Shown here: positions 18,076 through 25,698 of the stretch, piece after piece
Layout: every line of letters begins with the position of its first letter
Position numbering within the stretch: the stretch's first letter is position 1
Assembly: GCA_938040095.1 (NCBI GenBank)
Contig: CALHXF010000052.1
Location: forward strand, 1-40,216
Direction: 5' to 3'
DNA: 40,216 bases
Source of the DNA: an uncultured Caulobacterales bacterium
GTDB taxonomy: Bacteria > Pseudomonadota > Alphaproteobacteria > Caulobacterales > Maricaulaceae
Position numbers and translations under genes: made by a program
The notes under the pieces: model-generated
The model's database searches: none
What the model was told of the DNA's origin: nothing
What the model saw: only the letters and a program-made list of their open reading frames with translations

Positions 18076-18137
18076 CATGCGCGGGTTTTATTTTCGATGT
18101 GCCAATCGAGGTCGCCGTGTTTTGAGAGGAGACGGAT

Positions 18138-18614
18138 ATGACTTTAATTCAAGATATGACTGTAACTCAACGGCAGAGCTGGTTGACGATTCTGGCCGAT
18201 AGCGCTGTTTTCTTTTGGCTGTTACAGAAGACCACATTGGGGTTTACCTCATTGGCGGTAGAATTTTCCATGAGTGATTTTGCAGGTATTGTTGCGGGCG
18301 TGATCGTTCTGACAGTCGTTCTGCACACGGCCATTTCCATTGTGTTTGAGTTGGCGGCCCGAAAAGACGAAGGCGGGAAGGACGAACGCGACATTCAGAT
18401 TGAGCGGCGTGGCGCCTTCTGGGGTTACCGTTGCCTTCAAATTGGGGTTGGTATCGTAACAATTGGTGTCTTCATGTCTGGAACAGTAGGGACCGTATCC
18501 CCCGAGCCTATGGGGCTCTCAACACCAGTTCAGATCATCTTTGGCTTAATCGTTGTGAGTTATATTGCGGATCTGATGAAACACGCCGTGATGCTTTATG
18601 GGTATGGTCGCTAG
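18138..18614 (+). CDS. Small integral membrane protein (DUF2178-like)
   Basis: The product has 158 residues and about four membrane helices (roughly 20-37, 47-70, 95-115 and 130-152). A charged loop, RKDEGGKDERDIQIERRG, carries the DER motif seen in DUF2178-type membrane proteins. Such proteins are commonly encoded next to a very small XRE regulator, as here, but their function is not established. A strong ribosome binding site GAGGAGA precedes the ATG. The next gene starts 2 bases after the stop, so the pair is translationally coupled. Control by the two palindromes upstream is inferred. Confidence 0.8.
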   Translation: MTLIQDMTVTQRQSWLTILADSAVFFWLLQKTTLGFTSLAVEFSMSDFAGIVAGVIVLTVVLHTAISIVFELAARKDEGGKDERDIQIERRGAFWGYRCLQIGVGIVTIGVFMSGTVGTVSPEPMGLSTPVQIIFGLIVVSYIADLMKHAVMLYGYGR

Positions 18615-18616
18615 TC

Positions 18617-18844
18617 ATGGGCGGTAAGAAAACCACGATCCAGAATCACATCAAGCGCGTGCGGCTGGCTCGAACCGACCTCTCTCAAGCCGCATTAGCC
18701 GAACAGGTGGGTGCGACGCGGCAGACGATTATCGCGGTTGAAGCGCAGAAATATGCGCCTTCGCTGGAGCTAGCATTTCGGATTGCCCATGTGCTGGGTG
18801 AGCGCATTGATGAGCTGTTTGTGTTCTCACCCGAATGGAATTGA
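18617..18844 (+). CDS. Small XRE-family helix-turn-helix regulator
   Basis: This 75-residue protein is almost only a DNA-binding domain. The helix-turn-helix lies at about residues 23-45 (LSQAALAEQVGATRQTIIAVE), followed by the typical YAPSLELAFRIAHVLGERIDELF. The open frame extends upstream to 18431 inside the membrane protein gene, but the family length and the 2-base spacing favour the ATG at 18617. Regulators of this type usually repress their own operon together with a membrane protein; the two palindromes over the promoter at 18021-18075 are the obvious targets (inferred). No ligand domain is present. Confidence 0.92.
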   Translation: MGGKKTTIQNHIKRVRLARTDLSQAALAEQVGATRQTIIAVEAQKYAPSLELAFRIAHVLGERIDELFVFSPEWN

Positions 18845-18869
18845 AGGGTTGGGCGTGAACGGCCTAAGC

Positions 18870-19505
18870 CTAGAATGTCGCGGAATATTGTGCAGCTTTG
18901 ACATAGGTGTTTAAATCAACGGTGTTCTCTTCGAGGTATGATCGCATCGATGTTTTGCGGTCATGTAAGTAGCTGGCATCAAGAAAGTTCTCGAGCATAT
19001 CTGGGCCAATGTCGCGGGCGCTCGCAATGCAGTGTTCGAGGTATATTTTCGCGGGTAAATGCGTCGTGTGCCAGAACGATTGGGTGTCATAGGTCTCATA
19101 GAGGTCCCAAATGCTAGCTGAGCCAACGCGGGTAGCATCGATGTTTTGGTCGACGTTCTCATAGCAAATGATGGCCTCAAGACTTTGTTTTTCCGCGCGT
19201 GTCTGAACGGTGATCGTCTTCAGGTCATAGCGAAATTCATGCCTGACATATGTTTGGTAATCCGCATCATCCAATTCAAAGGCGAGCGCGTGAAGCGTAG
19301 AATTTGGGTGATAGATGGCGGACGCATGGGCCAAATGCGGAGAGCCTTTGGTCTCTAATCCTGCTTTGAGGCTGAGGGTCCCAAATGAATTGAAACACCT
19401 TGCATGATGATCGAGGGTCACGCGCGTGATGCGCCCAGCATTTGGAAATAAGCGCCCTATGCTCGTTTCGGACAGGAGGGAAGCATAGCCAATGACGTAT
19501 CGCAT
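18870..19505 (-). CDS. Gamma-glutamylcyclotransferase-like protein
   Basis: The 211-residue cytoplasmic protein begins MRYVIGYASLL, which resembles the substrate-loop YGS(L/N) motif of the gamma-glutamylcyclotransferase fold. The segment HALAFELDDADYQTYVRHEFRYD matches the part of the fold that holds the catalytic Glu, here probably Glu90. These enzymes cleave gamma-glutamyl peptides such as glutathione to 5-oxoproline. The C-terminal half (CIASARDIGPDMLENFLDASYLHDR) is helical and not recognised. The assignment rests on the N-terminal half only. The SDR gene starts on the same strand and ends 10 bases upstream of this start. Confidence 0.6.
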   Translation of the reverse strand: MRYVIGYASLLSETSIGRLFPNAGRITRVTLDHHARCFNSFGTLSLKAGLETKGSPHLAHASAIYHPNSTLHALAFELDDADYQTYVRHEFRYDLKTITVQTRAEKQSLEAIICYENVDQNIDATRVGSASIWDLYETYDTQSFWHTTHLPAKIYLEHCIASARDIGPDMLENFLDASYLHDRKTSMRSYLEENTVDLNTYVKAAQYSATF

Positions 19506-19515
19506 CAGGTTTTAG

Positions 19516-20223
19516 CTAGCGCTTAAACTTCACGAGCTGACGTGTTTTATCGTAATCTGCGCCCAGCATCATGGAGAGGTTGTCCCAATGTGCGGAGGGA
19601 TCGGGGAGTGCGCTTGGGTCTTCGCCGGGAACAGCTTTGGCGCGCATGGCTGTGCGTGTTCCACCTGGGTCGTAGATGTTGACACGGACTTTGGTGATCT
19701 CTGTCTCTTCGGCATAGATATTTGCCATCGCTTCTAAGCCCGCTTTGGAGATCGCATAGGCGCCCCAATAAGCCCGGTGGCTTTGGGCGACTGAGCTGGT
19801 GATTGCGACGACACGACCTGCGTCAGAGGCGCGGAGAAGCGGGTCCATCGCGCGGATCAGGCGGTAATTGGCAGTCAGGTTTGTGTTTATAACACTGTCC
19901 CAATCTTTGGGCGTCGTATGCGGGAAAGGCGTGATCGCACCAAGCTGACCTGCATTCATCAGGAGGCCGTCCAAATGTCCAAAGCGCTCGTGCAAAGCTG
20001 CGCCAAGGCGGTCGATCGCATTGCCGTCTTTTAGGTCCATCGGGACCAGCGTGCATTGCCCGCCAGCGGCTTTGATTTCATCGTCCAAGTCTTCAAGACC
20101 GCCTTGCGTGCGGGCAATTGCAATAACTTGAGCGCCTTCAGCGGCCAGTTTTTTCGCCATCGCATAGCCAATGCCGCGCGAGGCCCCAGTGACGAGGATA
20201 ATGCGTCCTTGATGATCAGACAT
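19516..20223 (-). CDS. Short-chain dehydrogenase/reductase
   Basis: This is an NAD(P)-dependent oxidoreductase of the classical SDR type, 235 residues long. The coenzyme motif TGASRGIG is at 12-19, NAG at 90-92, the catalytic Ser in ITSSVAQ (about 143) and the YxxxK motif at Tyr156-Lys160. The residues after TGASRGIG and the PGGTRTAMRA segment resemble the YciK-like group of oxidoreductases. The frame continues upstream to 20364 inside purF, but MSDHQGRIILVTG is the family-typical start and lies 4 bases after the purF stop. The substrate is unknown. It is probably transcribed with purF. Confidence 0.92.
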   Translation of the reverse strand: MSDHQGRIILVTGASRGIGYAMAKKLAAEGAQVIAIARTQGGLEDLDDEIKAAGGQCTLVPMDLKDGNAIDRLGAALHERFGHLDGLLMNAGQLGAITPFPHTTPKDWDSVINTNLTANYRLIRAMDPLLRASDAGRVVAITSSVAQSHRAYWGAYAISKAGLEAMANIYAEETEITKVRVNIYDPGGTRTAMRAKAVPGEDPSALPDPSAHWDNLSMMLGADYDKTRQLVKFKR

Positions 20224-20227
20224 AGTT

Positions 20228-21694
20228 CTAGGCGACCTCGACGAGGAAGGAGAGTTGATTGCCGCCGAGAAGCTTACGGTCCCGATCCATAAGAGGGGTC
20301 GGGTAGCAGCCTGTGAAACAATGATCCGAATATTGCGGTTCATCTTCTTCGCGGAATTTCTCACCCATCGCCCAATAGAGGCCTTCGACAGAGAGGAAGC
20401 CCAAGCTATCGACTTCGAGCATCGACGTCATTTCCTCTAGCGAGTAATTGGCCGCGATCAACTTTTCCTTGGTGGGCATATCTATGCCGTAATGATCAGG
20501 ATATTTGATAGGCGGGGAGGCCGAACGGAAGTGAACTTCCTTCGCACCTGCCGCTTTGATCATGCGCACGATTTTGGTCGAGGTTGTACCGCGCACAATT
20601 GAATCGTCGACAAGCAAGACACGCTTGCCTTCGATCATAGCGCGGTTGGCGGAATGCTTGAGTTTTACACCCATATCACGGATTTGCTGCGTGGGTTGAA
20701 TGAAGGTTCTGCCGACATAATGGTTTCGGATAATACCAAGCTCGAACGGAATACCCGTGGCTTGGGCGAATCCGAGCGCAGCTGGGACGCCGCTATCTGG
20801 GACAGGAATGATGACATCGACATCAGCGGGCGTTTCTTCGGCTAATCGTTGGCCCATGCGTTTGCGAACTTCATAGACGGATTTACCGTCAACGATGCTG
20901 TCAGGGCGTGCGAAATAGACGAATTCGAAGATGCACGGGCGTGACTTCGCATTGGGGTAGGCCGTGAAGCTGCGGATGCCATCCTCATTGATGACGACGA
21001 CTTCGCCTGGTTCGACTTCGCGAATGAATTCTGCTTCGATCGTGTCAAAGGCGCAGGTTTCGGAGGCTAGAACATAGCTGTTGCCGATACGTCCAATCAG
21101 AAGCGGACGAATGCCAAAGCGGTCACGGACCCCAATCAACAGTTTTTCAGTCATGCCAACGAAAGCATAACCGCCGTCAACTTGGCGGATCGCGGAGACG
21201 AGGCGGTCAATGAACTCGCCTTCTTTCGCGCGGGCGAGAAGATGAATGACGACTTCGGTGTCTGATGTGGATTGGAAGATTGCGCCTTTTTTCACGAGCT
21301 GTTCGCGCAAGGTATAGGCGTTTGTGATGTGGCCATTATGGGCGAGGGCAAAGCCGCCCGTATGGAGTTCAGAGAAAAGCGGTTGGACATTGCGCAGGAC
21401 GGTTTGCCCCGCAGTTGAATAGCGTACGTGACCGATGGAGATGTTTCCGGGAAGGCGTTCGGATGGATCATCACCCGTGAAACTATCCCCGACGAGGCCA
21501 AGGTGGCGTTCTGTTCGGAATTGCTGACCGTCATAGGCCGCAATGCCACAGGCTTCTTGCCCGCGATGTTGCAGGGCATGGAGGCCGAGCGCGGTTAGCG
21601 ACGCGGCGTTCTCAATGCCGAAGATGCCGAAAACCCCGCATTCTTCGCGGATTTTGTCTTCATTTGGATCAATGTCGCAGCTTGGGTTGGTCAT
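20228..21694 (-). CDS. purF: Amidophosphoribosyltransferase
   Basis: PurF makes 5-phosphoribosylamine from PRPP and glutamine, the first committed step of purine synthesis. The N-terminal glutaminase would be activated by removing an 18-residue propeptide to expose Cys19 (EECGVFGIFG). The PRPP motif VLLVDDSIVRGTTS is at 359-372. In B. subtilis PurF four Cys hold a 4Fe-4S cluster. Here only two equivalents seem present (Cys254 and Cys459); the others align with Asp400 and a Ser, so a cluster is unlikely (alignment from memory). Length is 488. The start overlaps the cvpA stop by 4 bases (ATGA), as in the cvpA-purF pair of other proteobacteria. Confidence 0.96.
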   Translation of the reverse strand: MTNPSCDIDPNEDKIREECGVFGIFGIENAASLTALGLHALQHRGQEACGIAAYDGQQFRTERHLGLVGDSFTGDDPSERLPGNISIGHVRYSTAGQTVLRNVQPLFSELHTGGFALAHNGHITNAYTLREQLVKKGAIFQSTSDTEVVIHLLARAKEGEFIDRLVSAIRQVDGGYAFVGMTEKLLIGVRDRFGIRPLLIGRIGNSYVLASETCAFDTIEAEFIREVEPGEVVVINEDGIRSFTAYPNAKSRPCIFEFVYFARPDSIVDGKSVYEVRKRMGQRLAEETPADVDVIIPVPDSGVPAALGFAQATGIPFELGIIRNHYVGRTFIQPTQQIRDMGVKLKHSANRAMIEGKRVLLVDDSIVRGTTSTKIVRMIKAAGAKEVHFRSASPPIKYPDHYGIDMPTKEKLIAANYSLEEMTSMLEVDSLGFLSVEGLYWAMGEKFREEDEPQYSDHCFTGCYPTPLMDRDRKLLGGNQLSFLVEVA

Positions 21695-22407
21695 TGTCCC
21701 GACTCCAATAAGTCTTTTGATAATCCGTCTATGTCGCCGTCTTTGATACGTTCGGCATAGGTTTTAACTTTTGCAAATGGGAGGGCGCGTAAGCCTGCTC
21801 CGACTTTATTTAACAGAGGGTAGAATGTGGAGTTGGCCAACATGTCCGGTATCGGCTTGGGTTCGGCTTCCATCTGATCCCGCATGGATTTGGGCATTTT
21901 ACTCAGGACTTCATTATAAATGCCCTGCGTTATAAGACTTTTTTTGTATTCTTGCGCTTCTGCTGAGGCACGATTTCCTGCGGTTAGGACCATCACGCCA
22001 AGGGAGGCGATGATCAGGCCACGCGCAATGCCAAAGCCCGCACCGAGAATGCGATCCACAAACCCAGTTTCTTTGCCTGCGATCGTTTTCCCGATCTTAG
22101 ACATGATCAAAACCATGATGAGATAGGCGATAAAGAAAACACCAACCAGAAGCGCGCCATCCGCTAACCACGGCGGCGATATGAAGTCTTGCGCTGCAAA
22201 GCGGAACTGACCCCAGACGAAGAGTGTCGCAATGGCGGCAACAAGCAGAGCTGCGATTGAAATAACCTCGCGGAGTAAGCCACGAGACGCGGCATAAAGC
22301 ATTGAGATAAGGAGGATAATCAGAACAACGACATCGAAGCCGTTGAAATCCCACGGCCCGATTGTGATAAGTTGCATCAGTTGGGCAGACATCAAATAGG
22401 AAGCCAT
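21691..22407 (-). CDS. cvpA: CvpA family membrane protein
   Basis: The 238-residue inner membrane protein has about four membrane helices (near 24-41, 48-66, 84-103 and 122-143). The conserved FNGFDVVVLIILLISMLYAASRGLLREV start and the FVDRILGAGFGIARGLI segment identify the CvpA family, named for colicin V production and linked to envelope stress tolerance. Three in-frame ATGs (22407, 22392, 22377) make the exact start uncertain; the first has GGAG at -18 to -15. Its stop overlaps the purF start by 4 bases, and radA ends 20 bases upstream, so radA-cvpA-purF-SDR probably form one transcript. Confidence 0.9.
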   Translation of the reverse strand: MASYLMSAQLMQLITIGPWDFNGFDVVVLIILLISMLYAASRGLLREVISIAALLVAAIATLFVWGQFRFAAQDFISPPWLADGALLVGVFFIAYLIMVLIMSKIGKTIAGKETGFVDRILGAGFGIARGLIIASLGVMVLTAGNRASAEAQEYKKSLITQGIYNEVLSKMPKSMRDQMEAEPKPIPDMLANSTFYPLLNKVGAGLRALPFAKVKTYAERIKDGDIDGLSKDLLESGQ

Positions 22408-22427
22408 TGGGCGGGTTCAAACTCCAG

Positions 22428-23843
22428 TTAGGCAGCCCAACTCGAAGGATGGTCGAGGCCGCTTTCCGTGCTGGCTTCTACACGTCTGATGAGGTCGGGC
22501 AAAGCTTTGATTGCAATGATCGGCAGGGCGGAATTTCCAATCTTATCACGTCCGTCTTTTCGTTTCTGTGGTTTGGCGGTGATTGCACGATGAAACCCCA
22601 GTTTTGCGGCTTCTTTCAAACGGGCATCGGCACGGCCAACAGGCCGAACATCCCCCGAAAGGCTGATTTCACCGAACACCACCGAATCAGACGGCAAGGG
22701 GACATCAAAGGCTGAACTCGCAATAGCGGCTGCGACGGCAAGATCGGCGGCGGGTTCGTTAATCCGTAATCCGCCAGCAACGTTCAAATAGACGTCTTTG
22801 CCTGCGAAGCTGACGCCGCAACGGGTTTCCAAGACAGCCAAGACCATCGCAAGGCGACTACTGTCCCATCCAACAACAGATCGACGGGGGGTTCCAAAGG
22901 CAGCAGGAGCGACGAGGGCTTGGATTTCAGTCAGGACAGGTCGAGAGCCTTCCAGACCTGCAAAGACCGCTGCGCCTGACGAGGATTCGCCGCGTCCATC
23001 GAGGAAAAGCGCGGAAGGATTAGGCACTTCCGCCAGTCCGAATTCGCGCATCTCAAAGACGCCGATTTCATCTGTGGGGCCAAATCGGTTCTTATGTGCG
23101 CGAAGGATACGAAATTGATGCGCGCGATCGCCTTCAAAATACAAGACAGCATCGACCATATGTTCGACCACGCGTGGACCCGCAATCTGCCCATCTTTGG
23201 TGACGTGGCCCACCAGAATAACGCAGGCACCGCTTTTCTTGGCGTAGCGCGTCAGTTCTTGAGAGCAGGCGCGAACTTGCGCGACCGTGCCGGGGGCTGC
23301 GCCAAGTTGATCTGTCCAGAGTGTTTGGATTGAGTCGATAATGACAACATCTGGCTTGGTCTCCATCAACCCTTCAAGGATAGGTCCGAGTGACGTTTCT
23401 GACGCGAGGCTGACGGGTTGATCGGAAACTTCCAAACGCTTGGCACGACGACGCACCTGCCCTGTTGATTCTTCGCCAGAGATATAGGCGGTCTTGAAAC
23501 CGTTTGCGGCGAGTTTGCCTGTGGCTTGGAGCAAGAGTGTTGATTTCCCAATCCCTGGATCGCCACCCACTAGAAGCGCGGACCCTGGGACGAGGCCGCC
23601 TCCTGTCACGCGATCCAATTCATCAATGCCTGTTTTTAAACGCGGTACATCTCGGGAGACACCGCCCAAGTCGACGAATTCCAAGCCGCGTCCTTTTCGG
23701 CGCTTATGCGCTGGTTTTGCATTTTGAGCTTTGACCTCTTCGATGAGGGTGTTCCATTCTCCGCAGGAGTCGCAACGTCCCGCCCATTTACCGTGGACGC
23801 TTCCGCAGGATTGGCAGACGAAGATTGTAGAAGGTTTAGGCAT
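22428..23843 (-). CDS. radA: DNA repair protein RadA
   Basis: RadA (Sms) is a RecA-like branch-migration ATPase that helps process recombination intermediates. With the ATG at 23843 it has 471 residues; a GTG at 23858 is an alternative. The N-terminal zinc finger uses Cys10, Cys13, Cys24 and Cys27. Walker A GGDPGIGKST is at 93-102. The family-specific KNRFG motif follows in RAHKNRFGPTDE, and the C-terminal Lon-protease-like domain includes LNVAGGLRINEPAADLAVAAAI. All motifs are intact and the length is normal. Confidence 0.96.
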   Translation of the reverse strand: MPKPSTIFVCQSCGSVHGKWAGRCDSCGEWNTLIEEVKAQNAKPAHKRRKGRGLEFVDLGGVSRDVPRLKTGIDELDRVTGGGLVPGSALLVGGDPGIGKSTLLLQATGKLAANGFKTAYISGEESTGQVRRRAKRLEVSDQPVSLASETSLGPILEGLMETKPDVVIIDSIQTLWTDQLGAAPGTVAQVRACSQELTRYAKKSGACVILVGHVTKDGQIAGPRVVEHMVDAVLYFEGDRAHQFRILRAHKNRFGPTDEIGVFEMREFGLAEVPNPSALFLDGRGESSSGAAVFAGLEGSRPVLTEIQALVAPAAFGTPRRSVVGWDSSRLAMVLAVLETRCGVSFAGKDVYLNVAGGLRINEPAADLAVAAAIASSAFDVPLPSDSVVFGEISLSGDVRPVGRADARLKEAAKLGFHRAITAKPQKRKDGRDKIGNSALPIIAIKALPDLIRRVEASTESGLDHPSSWAA

Positions 23844-23925
23844 AGGCGCGTTTCTCACACTCCTGCCGCGCTGTCAAAGTTTGTTTCTGCTTTGTTCTTA
23901 TTTGTTGGACGCTTCAGTAAGCTAA

Positions 23926-23965
23926 ATTTAACCGTAATCATAGAAACTTAGCTCTGAGGTTAAAT
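23926..23965. repeat. Inverted repeat upstream of the secreted orphan gene
   Basis: Perfect 8-base arms ATTTAACC (23926-23933) and GGTTAAAT (23958-23965) are separated by 24 bases. The right arm abuts the GGAGG ribosome binding site (23966-23970). A stem here could hide or expose the start region, or the arms could be a regulator site. The match is direct; the role is inferred. Confidence 0.4.
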
Positions 23966-23976
23966 GGAGGCTGACC

Positions 23977-24858
23977 ATGTTTGGAGCAGCAAATGTGGCT
24001 CGGTGGGGCAGCTTCAAAACAAGTCTATTCGGATGCGCCTTGAGCGTAGGTTTGATTTTACAGGCCGAGGCGTCTGTTGTTGATCGACCTTATTTCAATG
24101 CAACTTCCGTTGTGATCGTCTTCTCAGGTGGAGACTTCATAGAGAATGGTGGCGTCGCGCCATTAGCACATGATTTTGTTTTGTTGGATAATGTCGCCTC
24201 TGGCAGTGCTGGCAATGACCTGATTACCCAAGACGGCGTGCCCGTAAATTTTCCATTTGATCCGATTAGTGACGGAACATCAGGTGGATGGCCATTCCAG
24301 ATCACAGGTCAAACCTCCGGTGGGGCCTATATCAACAATCCATCGTTTCAGATGTTAGATGCCAATGACAGCTACACGGCGTTTGGAATTGATGGGTCAA
24401 CCAATATTGATTTGCTGGGGAACAATGTGCGTTTCGCCTGGTTCTTTGTGACAAGCAATGCGGCGTTTGATATTTACGCCGAAGCCAGCAATCTCAAGAC
24501 GAGCGGAGATTTTACAGGTCTTGGCTATGGTAATATAGGCTATCAGATCATTGAACGCGCACCAGCTTCAGGATCTATCGGGCAGAGTGCGCAGCTCGCC
24601 TCTGTTGGCGGTGGCGGTATCGTCATTGGTAATAATGGCTTCGGATTCACCTTAGATGATCTGTCGGCGGGGCAAACCAAAGTGTATGATGGCGGGCGAA
24701 AAACCGCACGCACGCGCGGTACGATTGCCCAACAAGCAACCGGCTTCGCGAGTATTTATAGATTGCGCGGATCGCCGGTTACTGGGAATAATTATGATTT
24801 CTCAATGGGGACAGGGATCCTGTCCGCCGACGTTACCTATACGGTTTTCGCGCCTTAG
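23977..24858 (+). CDS. Secreted protein of unknown function
   Basis: I do not recognise this 293-residue protein. It has a probable signal peptide (hydrophobic FGCALSVGLILQAEA, cleavage near residue 32). The mature part is rich in Gly, Asn, Ser, Asp and aromatic residues, with few Cys and few Lys, as in beta-rich surface or matrix proteins. It has one short Gly run (SVGGGGIVIGNNGFGF). It ends in GILSADVTYTVFAP, which looks like a final beta strand. An excellent GGAGG site lies 6 bases before the ATG. The gene is divergent from radA and overlaps the convergent DsbA-like gene by 4 bases. No homologous family could be named from sight. Confidence 0.72.
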   Translation: MFGAANVARWGSFKTSLFGCALSVGLILQAEASVVDRPYFNATSVVIVFSGGDFIENGGVAPLAHDFVLLDNVASGSAGNDLITQDGVPVNFPFDPISDGTSGGWPFQITGQTSGGAYINNPSFQMLDANDSYTAFGIDGSTNIDLLGNNVRFAWFFVTSNAAFDIYAEASNLKTSGDFTGLGYGNIGYQIIERAPASGSIGQSAQLASVGGGGIVIGNNGFGFTLDDLSAGQTKVYDGGRKTARTRGTIAQQATGFASIYRLRGSPVTGNNYDFSMGTGILSADVTYTVFAP

Positions 24859-25598
24859 CCTGCGAGGGCCGCTTCTACGAGTTGCTCTAGGCGGTCTGTA
24901 TCTGCACCCGACACATATTCATCACCAACCAAAAAGAATGGCGTTCCTGTTAAGGCAGGTACGCGGTTCGCGAGTTGCAGCGTATCATTGATATGTTTGT
25001 CGATGGAGGGGTCGGCCAAATCAGCCTTATATTTACGCATATCAAGACCGACTTTTTCGGCTGTCTCGCGGATGATATCACCGCTTAGGCGTTTTTGATC
25101 CATCAACGCGTAATGCATTTCCGAGTATTTCCCTTGGCGACCAGCGGCCAATGCCGCGCGTGCGGCCAAACGTGACGTTTTTGTGCGATCATCTAGGATT
25201 GGTAATTCCTTGAAAACGATCCGAACGTCGCCGTTATATTTTTTAACCGCGCCTTTTACCCAAGGCGTCGCGCGTTTGCAGAAGCCACAATTATAATCGA
25301 AAAATTCGACAATCGTGACCTTGGCGTCTTTTGGCCCAACAAACATATCGCGTGGATCATTTTCCAGCGCGTCTTTGGCAGCCGCAATGGAAACACGACT
25401 GAGTTCTTCCTCTTGAGCTGCTTCCTTTTTCTGCAGTTCAATAAAGGCGTCGCGGATAATTTCTGGGTTTTCCATAATGTAAGCACGAACAAGTTCCTGG
25501 ATTTCAGTCTTGCTCATGTCGGTTGTCGAACCAGCCTGCGCACAGGATGATGTCATCAGGGCGACCGTTGCGATGGTCGTCATCAAGAAAATTCTCAT
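24855..25598 (-). CDS. DsbA-family thiol:disulfide oxidoreductase
   Basis: This periplasmic thioredoxin-fold protein of 247 residues has a signal peptide that ends near TSSCAQA, possibly a lipoprotein with Cys19. A helical, charged N-terminal region (about 30-85, with AYIMENPEIIRDA) is followed by the thioredoxin domain. The active site is CGFC at 104-107 within FFDYNCGFC, and the cis-Pro is in ALTGTPFF. The N-terminal helix region places it in the Com1/BdbD-like subgroup common in alphaproteobacteria, which may work as oxidase or isomerase. A palindrome lies upstream. The 3' end overlaps the convergent orphan gene by 4 bases. Confidence 0.92.
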   Translation of the reverse strand: MRIFLMTTIATVALMTSSCAQAGSTTDMSKTEIQELVRAYIMENPEIIRDAFIELQKKEAAQEEELSRVSIAAAKDALENDPRDMFVGPKDAKVTIVEFFDYNCGFCKRATPWVKGAVKKYNGDVRIVFKELPILDDRTKTSRLAARAALAAGRQGKYSEMHYALMDQKRLSGDIIRETAEKVGLDMRKYKADLADPSIDKHINDTLQLANRVPALTGTPFFLVGDEYVSGADTDRLEQLVEAALAG

Positions 25599-25633
25599 AT
25601 CAAAGCTCTATCTACTATTCTTACGAGGGGTAT

Positions 25634-25648
25634 CTTACGTGACGTAAG
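25634..25648. promoter_or_regulatory. Palindrome upstream of the DsbA-like gene
   Basis: CTTACG-TGA-CGTAAG is a perfect inverted repeat with 6-base arms, 36 bases upstream of the DsbA-like start. Further CTTACG and CCTTAC copies lie on both sides. It could be an operator; no regulator can be named. Confidence 0.35.
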
Positions 25649-25698
25649 CGTGAGGTTAACTCGCCCCTTACACGATAATCCTCATTAATGTGATAACA

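Larger units (their letters stand above)
17381..18137. other. Long non-coding stretch upstream of the membrane-protein/XRE pair
   Basis: This 757-base region holds no gene I can support. An open frame at 17719-18141 on the plus strand gives a 140-residue sequence of low-complexity, basic composition with no recognisable domain. It also runs through a strong promoter and two operators, so I treat it as chance. The first 640 bases show no clear structure apart from short palindromes such as ATCGGCCGAT near 17760. A decayed gene cannot be excluded. The last 120 bases are the promoter region described separately. Confidence 0.55.

Noticed and set aside
17719-18141. 140-codon open frame upstream of the membrane-protein/XRE pair
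   Set aside because: It runs through the promoter and both operators of the downstream operon, has no plausible ribosome binding site and no recognisable protein features.
18431-18616. Upstream extension of the XRE regulator
   Set aside because: It is an out-of-frame shadow of the membrane protein gene; the ATG at 18617 gives the family length.
20224-20364. Upstream extension of the SDR gene
   Set aside because: It lies inside purF in another frame; MSDHQGRIILVTG is the usual SDR start.
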